Source of the DNA: Mesorhizobium sp. LSJC280B00
GTDB taxonomy: Bacteria > Pseudomonadota > Alphaproteobacteria > Rhizobiales > Rhizobiaceae
NCBI RefSeq assembly: GCF_000502835.1
Contig: NZ_AYVL01000008.1
Location: 1 to 50,319, forward strand
Direction of reading: 5' to 3'
Length of the DNA stretch: 50,319 nucleotides
In this document: one piece after another, positions 44,232 to 50,319 of the stretch
Numbering within the stretch: position 1 is the first letter of the stretch
Layout: every line of letters begins with the position of its first letter
Position numbers and translations under genes: made by a program
The notes under the pieces: generated by a model
Told to the model about the DNA's origin: nothing
Databases searched by the model: none
The model's input: the letters and a program-made list of their open reading frames with translations, nothing else

Positions 44232-47200
44232 CTACGCAGCGGCCAGCAGGCTGGCATTGCCGCCCGCCGCCGTGGTGTCGACGCAGACGGCGCGCTCGTG
44301 GGCGTAGGCGGCCGGATAATAGACTTCGCTGATCAGCGGCACGATCGGGCCGGCGCGCTCGGCGATGACCTTGCGCACGATGCGCGCGGCCTCGGGCGTG
44401 CCGGAAAAGGCAACGACATCGACCCGCAGCGAGCGCGCTTCGACCGGGTCCGGTCTGCCGTCGATGGCCGCCAGCGGCAGTCCCTTGCCGGTCAGTGACG
44501 AAAGTGCTGCCGGCGCGCCGGGCGCGACGGCGAGCACCGCATTGCCGGCGGCCAGCGCCTGGATCGTCTGGGCAAGCAGCGTATCTGCGTCCGGGCCAAG
44601 GCAGAGCACGCGGCCGCGCGGCGACAGCGACAGCGTGTTGGCCTCACCGGTCGGCCCGGGCAGGTCGACCTGGCCGAAATCGATGCCGGCGGCAGTGCCG
44701 ATAGCCGCGGCACCCTTGCCGCGCAGATGTTTCCTCAGGATGGCGACGCGATCCGGCCGCGTCGACCAGCCGCCAAAGGCCGGGTCCGGCAGATTGTCGG
44801 CGAGCTCGGTCGCCGTCACCTTGCGGCCTTCGGCAAGATGGGTGCCGGCTTCCGGCCCCTTGCGGAAGCGCCGGAGATAATGTGGCCCGCCGGCCTTCGG
44901 CCCGGTGCCGGAAAGGCCCTCGCCGCCGAACGGCTGCGCGCCGACGACGGCGCCGATCTGGTTGCGGTTGACGTAGATGTTGCCGGCATGGATGCCATCG
45001 ACGAAATGCTGGGCGCGGCCTTCGATGCGGGTGTGCAGGCCAAAGGTCAAGCCATAGCCTTTGCGGTTGATCGCAGCGATCACCGCATCGATCTCGTCGG
45101 CATCGAAGGTGGCGACATGCAGCACCGGCCCGAACACCTCGCGCTCCAACTCCTCGATGCCCTTGACCCGAAAGACGTGCGGCGCAACGAAGCGGCCGTC
45201 CTTCGGCGCTTCGAGCTTGGCGATCAGCCGGCCCTGCAGGCCCATTTTGGTGCAATAGTCACGGATCGACGCTTGCGCCTCGTCATCGATGACCGGGCCG
45301 ACATCGGTCGATATCCGCCACGGGTCGCCGAGGCTGAGCGCTTCCATCGCGCCTTTCAGCATCTCAAGCATCTTCTTCTCGACGTCCTTCTGCACGTAGA
45401 GAATGCGCAATGCCGAGCAGCGCTGGCCGGCGCTCTGGAAGGCGGAGGCGAGGATGTCGCGCACCGCCTGTTCGGGAAGTGCGGTGGAATCGACGATCAT
45501 GGCGTTGAGGCCGCCGGTCTCGGCAATCAGCATGGCGTCGGGCACGGCGGTCTCGGCGAGCTGCTTTTCGATCAGCTTGGCGACCTCGGTCGAGCCCGTG
45601 AAGCAGACGCCGGCAATGCGCGGATCGGCGGTCAGCGGGCCGCCGACCGTGGGGCCGTCGCCGGGCAGAAGCTGGATGATGTCTTCCGGCACGCCGGCCT
45701 CGCGCAGCAGCTGGACAGCGCGGAAGGCGATCAGCGGCGTCTGTTCGGCTGGCTTGGCGATCACCGAATTGCCGGTGACGAGTGCCGCTGCAATCTGGCC
45801 GGTGAAGATGGCGAGCGGAAAATTCCACGGCGAGATGCAGGCGATGGCGCCGCGCGCCTCGGTGCCCGCCTCGGCATTGGCGGCCTCGGCCGCATAGTAG
45901 CGCAGGAAATCGACCGCCTCGCGCACCTCGGCAACGCCGTCGGCGAGCGACTTGCCGGCTTCGCGGGCGGCGAGCGCAAAGAACTCGACGGCGTTCGCCT
46001 CGTAGAGATCGGCCGCCCGGTTGAGGATGGCAGCGCGCTCGGCGACCGGGCGTCTTGCCCATGCCGGTTGTGCCTCCACCGCTATGCGTACCGCGGTCTC
46101 GACCTGCTTGGCGCCGGCCTCGCTCACCGTGCCGACCACTTCGGAAGGTTTTGCCGGATTGACCACCGGACGCTGCTTGCCATAGCCGGCAGCGCGGCTG
46201 ACCGGCTTGGCGTGCCAGCGGTCCGGCCCGGCGAACTCGGCCCTGGCCTTGTCGATCGCCGCCAGCGTCGGCGTGTCGGTGATATCGAAGCCCTTGGAAT
46301 TGCGGCGGGCCGCACCGAAGATCGCCGGCGGGCGGGGGATAGCCGGATTGGCGGCGGGACCCTGTTTCTCGACGGTTTCGAGCGGGTCGCGAGCAATATC
46401 CTCGGGCTCGACTTCCTCGTCGGTGAGCTGGTGGACAAAGGAGGAATTGGCGCCGTTCTCCAGCAGCCGGCGGACCAGATAGGCGAGCAGGTCGGAATGC
46501 GCGCCGACCGGCGCATAGATGCGGCAGCGCGTGCCTTCGGTCCGCCGCACCGTCTCATGCAGCGCCTCGCCCATGCCATGCAGCCGCTGGAACTCGAATG
46601 TATCGCGGTCCGTCGTCATCGACAGAATGGCGGCGACGGTGTGGGCGTTGTGGGTGGCGAATTGCGGGTAGATGCGGTCGGTCATCGACAAAAGCTTCTT
46701 CGCGCAGGCCAGGTAGGAGACGTCGGTATTGGCCTTGCGGGTAAAAACCGGATAGCCGTCGAGCCCGAGCGTCTGCGCCCGCTTGATCTCGGTATCCCAA
46801 TAAGCGCCCTTGACCAGCCGCACCATGATGCTGCGGTCGTATTTCCTCGCCAATTCGTAGAGCCAGTCGATGACGAAGGCGGCGCGCGGGCCATAGGCCT
46901 GGACGACGACGCCAAAGCCGTTCCAGCCGGCAAGCTCCGGTTCGGCCAGCACCCGCTCGATGACGTCGAGCGACAAATCGAGGCGGTCGGCTTCCTCGGC
47001 GTCGATGTTGAGGCCCATGCGCGAATGGCGCGCCGCCAGCGCCAGCGACAGCAGCCGCTCGGCCATGACGGGCAGCATCGTTTCCTTCTGCGTCACTTCA
47101 TAGCGCGGATGCAGCGCCGACAGTTTTACCGAAATGCCGTGGTTCTGGCGGATGTCGGGGCCGTTGGCGCCGGCATCGAGCGAAGAGATGGCATCGGCAT

Positions 47201-47843
47201 AGGCCTTGAGGTAGCGCAGCGCGTCGGCCTCGGTGCGGGCCGCCTCGCCCAGCATGTCGAAAGAATAGAGATAGCCCTTCTGCGTCATCGGTCGGCCGCG
47301 CCTGACCGCCTCGGCAATGGTGCGGCCGAGCACGAACTGCTCGCCCATCTCGCGCATCGCCGCCGCAACCGCCTTGCGGATGACCGGCTCGCCGAGCCGG
47401 CGCACCATGGCGCGCAGCGTGCCTTCGATGCCGCCCTCGCCTTCGTCGAGCACGCGGCCGGTCAGCATCAGCGCCCAGGTCGACGCATTGATGAAGATCG
47501 AGCTCGAGCCGCCCGAATGTGCCGACCAGTCGTGCGGCGCGATCTTATCGGCGATGAGGTCGTCCATCGTCTCGGTGTCGGGCACGCGCAGCAGCGCCTC
47601 GGCCAGGCACATCAGCGCCACGCCCTCCTTGGTCGAGAGGCCGTAGGCGGACAGGAAGACCTCCATCAGCCGCGGATCGGACGAGCCGCGCACCGCGCGC
47701 ACCAGATCGGCGGCACGGGCCGAAATCGCCTTGCGGTCTTGCACGGACAGCCCGGCCGCCTCGGCCAGCCGCTTCACCGCCTGGTCTTCGTCGGGCAAAT
47801 AATTGGCACGGATCTGCTGGCGGATGGTGTCGAGCGCTGGCAT
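44232..47843 (-). CDS. putA: Bifunctional proline dehydrogenase / L-glutamate gamma-semialdehyde dehydrogenase PutA
   Basis: A 1203-residue bifunctional enzyme oxidising proline to glutamate. The proline dehydrogenase barrel includes RLVKGAYWDTEIKRAQ near residue 341. The aldehyde dehydrogenase part has LIAETGGLNAMIVDSTALPEQ near residue 775 and the catalytic Cys in SAGQRCSALRILYVQ near residue 808. No N-terminal ribbon-helix-helix DNA-binding domain is present, so it is not the trifunctional type; regulation falls to the divergent Lrp protein. A C-terminal extension of about 200 residues fits the longer PutA type. ATG at 47843 has AGGA upstream. Confidence 0.96.
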   Translation of the reverse strand: MPALDTIRQQIRANYLPDEDQAVKRLAEAAGLSVQDRKAISARAADLVRAVRGSSDPRLMEVFLSAYGLSTKEGVALMCLAEALLRVPDTETMDDLIADKIAPHDWSAHSGGSSSIFINASTWALMLTGRVLDEGEGGIEGTLRAMVRRLGEPVIRKAVAAAMREMGEQFVLGRTIAEAVRRGRPMTQKGYLYSFDMLGEAARTEADALRYLKAYADAISSLDAGANGPDIRQNHGISVKLSALHPRYEVTQKETMLPVMAERLLSLALAARHSRMGLNIDAEEADRLDLSLDVIERVLAEPELAGWNGFGVVVQAYGPRAAFVIDWLYELARKYDRSIMVRLVKGAYWDTEIKRAQTLGLDGYPVFTRKANTDVSYLACAKKLLSMTDRIYPQFATHNAHTVAAILSMTTDRDTFEFQRLHGMGEALHETVRRTEGTRCRIYAPVGAHSDLLAYLVRRLLENGANSSFVHQLTDEEVEPEDIARDPLETVEKQGPAANPAIPRPPAIFGAARRNSKGFDITDTPTLAAIDKARAEFAGPDRWHAKPVSRAAGYGKQRPVVNPAKPSEVVGTVSEAGAKQVETAVRIAVEAQPAWARRPVAERAAILNRAADLYEANAVEFFALAAREAGKSLADGVAEVREAVDFLRYYAAEAANAEAGTEARGAIACISPWNFPLAIFTGQIAAALVTGNSVIAKPAEQTPLIAFRAVQLLREAGVPEDIIQLLPGDGPTVGGPLTADPRIAGVCFTGSTEVAKLIEKQLAETAVPDAMLIAETGGLNAMIVDSTALPEQAVRDILASAFQSAGQRCSALRILYVQKDVEKKMLEMLKGAMEALSLGDPWRISTDVGPVIDDEAQASIRDYCTKMGLQGRLIAKLEAPKDGRFVAPHVFRVKGIEELEREVFGPVLHVATFDADEIDAVIAAINRKGYGLTFGLHTRIEGRAQHFVDGIHAGNIYVNRNQIGAVVGAQPFGGEGLSGTGPKAGGPHYLRRFRKGPEAGTHLAEGRKVTATELADNLPDPAFGGWSTRPDRVAILRKHLRGKGAAAIGTAAGIDFGQVDLPGPTGEANTLSLSPRGRVLCLGPDADTLLAQTIQALAAGNAVLAVAPGAPAALSSLTGKGLPLAAIDGRPDPVEARSLRVDVVAFSGTPEAARIVRKVIAERAGPIVPLISEVYYPAAYAHERAVCVDTTAAGGNASLLAAA

Positions 47844-47951
47844 GGCGGTCCTGTAGAACGAGCATAAGGGAGCGGGCCGGCGGTCACCGGACCGAATGGC
47901 GCAAGCTAACATAAGTAGGGATTGCGGTCGGTCCAAAGAAATCGACAAGAC

Positions 47952-47965
47952 AGATCGATCGATCT
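47952..47965. promoter_or_regulatory. Perfect 14-bp palindrome in the putA-putR intergenic region
   Basis: AGATCGATCGATCT is fully self-complementary and lies in the 162-bp gap between the divergent putA and putR genes. The size suits an Lrp/AsnC-type site, so it is a candidate PutR operator. The CGAT repetition also makes chance plausible. Confidence 0.4.
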
Positions 47966-48005
47966 ATCATTACGACTGATCACCTCCAATTCGACCAGGA
48001 ATCCA

Positions 48006-48458
48006 GTGACAGAAGACCAATTGGACCGGATCGACAGGAACATCCTGTCGGCTCTGGGCAGCAATGGCCGGCTTTCCATGTCGGAACTGGCGGCGAAAGT
48101 CGGCCTGTCGAAGACGCCGGTGCAGGCGCGGGTGAAACGGCTGGAGAAGGACGGCTTCATCAGGGGCTACCAGGCGATCATCGACCGCGAGCGCATGGGC
48201 GAAGGCCATGTCGCCTTCGTCCAGGTGAAACTGTCTGACACCCGCTCGGCCGCGCTCGACGCCTTCAACCGCGCCGTGCAGGCGGTGCCGGAGATCGAGC
48301 AGTGCCACATGATGGCGTCGAGCTTTGACTATCTGCTGAAGGTCCGCACCACCGACATCGCCGCCTACCGCCGCGTGCTCGGCGAGCGCATCTCCGCCCT
48401 GCCGCACGTTGCCCAGACCTCGACGTTTGTCGCGATGGAGACGGTGAAGGATCGGTAG
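48006..48458 (+). CDS. putR: Lrp/AsnC-family proline-responsive regulator PutR
   Basis: A 150-residue Lrp/AsnC protein. The HTH occupies residues 5-60 (EDQLDRIDRNILSALGSNGRLSMSELAAKVGLSKTPVQARVKRLEKDGFIRGYQAIIDRERMG). The RAM effector domain follows (FVQVKLSDTRSAALDAFNRAVQAVPEIEQCHMMASSFDYLLKVRTTDIAAYRRVLGE). GTG at 48006 has AGGA 6 bp upstream and is preferred. Divergent from putA, it would activate putA in the presence of proline, as PutR does in Agrobacterium. Confidence 0.92.
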   Translation: MTEDQLDRIDRNILSALGSNGRLSMSELAAKVGLSKTPVQARVKRLEKDGFIRGYQAIIDRERMGEGHVAFVQVKLSDTRSAALDAFNRAVQAVPEIEQCHMMASSFDYLLKVRTTDIAAYRRVLGERISALPHVAQTSTFVAMETVKDR

Positions 48459-48476
48459 GAAACGCCGGCGGGACAG

Positions 48477-48634
48477 CGCCCCCTCTGTCCTGCCGGACAT
48501 CTCCCCCTCCAGGGGGGAGATCGGTTGTCACTGCCGCTTTCGCCAATCTCTAAACGTCGCAGGAGTGAACGGCGCACCGAAGCTGCCAATCTCCCCACTA
48601 GAGGGGGAGATGTCCGGCAGGACAGAGGGGGGCG
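48477..48634. repeat. Palindromic repeat element between putR and the c-type peroxidase
   Basis: Arms at about 48477-48509 and 48601-48634 are near-perfect inverted copies, sharing TCTGTCCTGCCGGACATCTC and its complement. About 90 bp lie between. The element is different in sequence from those at 898-1074 and 35691-35895. It fills the gap between convergent genes and could act as a terminator or be a mobile palindromic repeat. Confidence 0.8.
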
Positions 48635-48658
48635 CGAAGGATCGCTACCCCGCCACCC

Positions 48659-49858
48659 TCACTCCGCCAGCGTCTTCAGGAACGCCACCAGCGCCGCGCG
48701 TTCGCGATCCGAAAGCTGCAGCGGGTGGACCTCTGACACACCCTCGACACTTGCCGGCGCCTTCGAATAATGCGCCACCACCTCGTCCAGCGAGGAAAAC
48801 TGCCCGGCATGCATGTAGGGCGGACGGGTGGCGCCACCGCGCAGCGACGGCGTCTTGTAGGCGCGGACGAGTTCCGGCCCGGTCTTGACCATGAAGCGCA
48901 ACTCGCGGCAGGCGCTGGCATCGCCGTCGCGAAAGGCGCCGAAACAGTTGAACGGATCGGCCTCGACCTGCGCCACCGCGTCGACGCGGCCGCGATCCGG
49001 CGGCAGGCCCGCGACCGGCGGCACGCCGGTGTTGTGGAAGCTGCCGTCGGTAAAACGCGGGCCGTTGTGGCACGTCACGCAATTGGCCTTGCCGATGAAC
49101 AATTTCAGGCCGAGGATTTCCTCCGACGAAAAGGCGGCGTCGCCTTTCGGCTTGGCGCCGGCCACCAAATCAATGGCAAAGCGGTCGAAGCGCGTCTGCG
49201 GCGGCGCGATCGAGCGCTCGAAGGCGGCGATCGCCTTGCCGATATTGGCAAAGACGCGATTGACCTCCTCGGCTTGGCTGGCGGGCATGGCGTTCCAGGC
49301 CGCCCTCTCGGCATCGGTGCCGAGCGGGCTGGCATTGGCCGGCACGCCCGAAAGGTCCGGCAGCGGCCCGAAGATGCGCTCGTAGCGCTCGCCGAAGCGG
49401 GCCTTGATGTAATGCGCGAAGGCGGCGCGGTTGCCGGCCTGCTCCAGCGGATTTTCGAGCGGTGTCAGCGCTTGCGCCCACAGGCTGTCGCGCCGCCCGT
49501 CCCAGAAGAACCAGGGATCATGCGCGACGCCGGCCAGCGGCATGGTCCGCCGGTTGGTGCGGCCGACGCCGACCGCTTGCGGCAGGTCGTCCTGGAATTG
49601 GCGGTCGATCTTGTGGCAGGTCGAGCAGGATACCGTGCCGCCGCCGCTCATCCCGGTGTCGAAGAACAGCGTCGAGCCGAGTGCCGCGGCGGCCGGCACG
49701 TCGGCAAAGCGATTGGTGGTATCGGGCTTCAGCGGCGGCAGCCTCGACAGCGCCAATGAGGCGATGGTCTGCTTCTCGGCGTCGGAAAACTCCGGTCTGC
49801 CGCAGCCGGCGAGCACCGCCACCATCACCAACGCGAGAAGACTGGAAAACCGGCTCAT
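48659..49858 (-). CDS. Di-haem cytochrome c peroxidase / MauG-like lipoprotein
   Basis: A 399-residue di-haem c-type protein. The leader SLLALVMVAVLAGC ends in a lipobox Cys, so it is probably a lipoprotein. Two haem-binding CxxCH motifs are present: CSTCH near residues 78-82 and CVTCH near residues 260-264. Around them lie LFFDTGMSGGGTVSCSTCH and KLFIGKANCVTCHNGPRFTDGSFHNTG. The segment TPSLRGGATRPPYMHAGQF carries a possible haem-ligand Met. The group covers peroxidases and MauG-type modifying enzymes; the substrate is unknown. The YtkA/FixH-like gene lies 7 bp upstream on the same strand. Confidence 0.9.
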   Translation of the reverse strand: MSRFSSLLALVMVAVLAGCGRPEFSDAEKQTIASLALSRLPPLKPDTTNRFADVPAAAALGSTLFFDTGMSGGGTVSCSTCHKIDRQFQDDLPQAVGVGRTNRRTMPLAGVAHDPWFFWDGRRDSLWAQALTPLENPLEQAGNRAAFAHYIKARFGERYERIFGPLPDLSGVPANASPLGTDAERAAWNAMPASQAEEVNRVFANIGKAIAAFERSIAPPQTRFDRFAIDLVAGAKPKGDAAFSSEEILGLKLFIGKANCVTCHNGPRFTDGSFHNTGVPPVAGLPPDRGRVDAVAQVEADPFNCFGAFRDGDASACRELRFMVKTGPELVRAYKTPSLRGGATRPPYMHAGQFSSLDEVVAHYSKAPASVEGVSEVHPLQLSDRERAALVAFLKTLAE

Positions 49859-49865
49859 CTATGGC

Positions 49866-50318
49866 TCACAGCACCACGTTGAAGACGACAGTGTCCGAGC
49901 CGGCCGCGGCGGAGATGGCAAAATGCAATTGCCACCACCCGCTCATCGTGAATTTCACGCCGTCGATGCGATAGCGTCCCTCGCCGAGGTAATCGGTCGC
50001 CTGCGGGCTGGTCGGCAGACCGTGCTTGTGCTGCGGCATGCCGCCGGAAATCGTTATCGCAGCACCTTCCACCGGCGCACCCTCGACGGTTTTGAGCGTG
50101 AGCAGCCAGGATTCCAGTTCGCCCTGCCGGATGACGCCTTTCTCGGGCTCGAAAGTCGCCACGAACAGCTTGTTCGCCGTCGTCTTGGAACGGCCTACAT
50201 CCGAGCTTGGTTGCGGCGCACGCGGCGCCGTCAGATAGACGATTGCCAGCACGCCGGCGAGCAAGGCAGCCAGGCCGAGGCCTCCAAGAAGATAACGCCA
50301 TAACGATGCCAAACCCAT
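49866..50318 (-). CDS. Membrane-anchored YtkA/FixH-like protein
   Basis: A 150-residue protein with one N-terminal membrane helix (YLLGGLGLAALLAGVLAIVYL) and an exported beta-sandwich domain. The domain reads ESWLLTLKTVEGAPVEGAAITISGGMPQHKHGLPTSPQATDYLGEGRYRIDGVKFTMSGWWQLHFAI, with the MPxHxHG and MxGxW pattern of YtkA-like and FixH-like domains, sometimes metal-linked. ATG at 50318 is one base from the window edge, so a longer upstream start cannot be excluded. It is followed after 7 bp by the c-type peroxidase gene and probably works with it. Confidence 0.75.
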   Translation of the reverse strand: MGLASLWRYLLGGLGLAALLAGVLAIVYLTAPRAPQPSSDVGRSKTTANKLFVATFEPEKGVIRQGELESWLLTLKTVEGAPVEGAAITISGGMPQHKHGLPTSPQATDYLGEGRYRIDGVKFTMSGWWQLHFAISAAAGSDTVVFNVVL

Positions 50319-50319
50319 T

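Noticed and set aside
44727..47867. A 1046-codon open frame on the plus strand
   Set aside because: It is antisense to putA, a product of high-GC codon usage; its translation has no recognisable domain.

Overview
The window reads as chromosomal DNA of a rhizobial alphaproteobacterium, most like Mesorhizobium or a close Phyllobacteriaceae relative. This is an inference from gene content: a RirA-type iron regulator, an hmuPSTUV haem locus, a PopZ/TolC/Pcm block beside valS, PutA paired with an Lrp-type PutR, and three kinds of short palindromic intergenic repeat. I cannot run a database search. Coding density is high, GC is high and many starts overlap the preceding stop by 4 bp.

Layout. 1-5.65 kb is a core block on the minus strand: valS (partial), popZ, tolC and pcm, then tRNA-Cys, two small genes and a plus-strand tRNA-Asn. 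5.65-11.6 kb looks accessory: about 500 bp without genes after tRNA-Asn, two divergent LysR/target pairs (YcaC-like cysteine hydrolase; Old Yellow Enzyme) and an MDR-family oxidoreductase. 11.7-17.5 kb holds a three-subunit molybdenum hydroxylase of the PaoABC/YagTSR type, an M20 amidohydrolase and an AraC regulator. 17.5-22.2 kb holds exported small proteins (cupin, two SnoaL/NTF2-fold proteins) around an exported alpha/beta hydrolase, a divergent LysR, an AhpD-like protein and an AHSA1-domain protein. 22.4-27.6 kb holds cutC-GNAT, a membrane acyltransferase and a likely lower gentisate operon (fumarylpyruvate hydrolase, maleylpyruvate isomerase-like GST, zinc alcohol dehydrogenase). 27.6-35 kb holds LysR/MFS, EamA/MocR, MaoC, a phasin and a DUF445 protein.

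35.1-44.2 kb is the best integrated unit: rirA, then hmuP-hmuS-hmuT-hmuU-hmuV on the minus strand, divergent from a TonB-dependent haem receptor, a small exported protein and a TonB-family protein. Together they would move haem across the outer membrane (receptor, TonB), carry it through periplasm and inner membrane (HmuT, HmuUV) and handle it in the cytoplasm (HmuS). TGA-N9-TCA motifs matching the rhizobial iron-responsive operator lie upstream of rirA and between hmuP and the receptor, which suggests one iron-controlled regulon including rirA itself. No exbB or exbD is present.

44.2-50.3 kb holds putA with divergent putR, a palindromic repeat, and a di-haem cytochrome c peroxidase/MauG-like lipoprotein next to an anchored YtkA/FixH-like protein.

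I found no convincing undescribed defence, mobile or CRISPR system. The most interesting signals are small: the iron-box layout, a palindromic repeat that supplies the end of hmuV, in-frame tandem repeats in popZ and an EamA transporter, a terminator-like poly-T hairpin inside pcm, a 26-bp tandem duplication in a LysR-target promoter, and a long-spaced dyad upstream of the gentisate-type operon.
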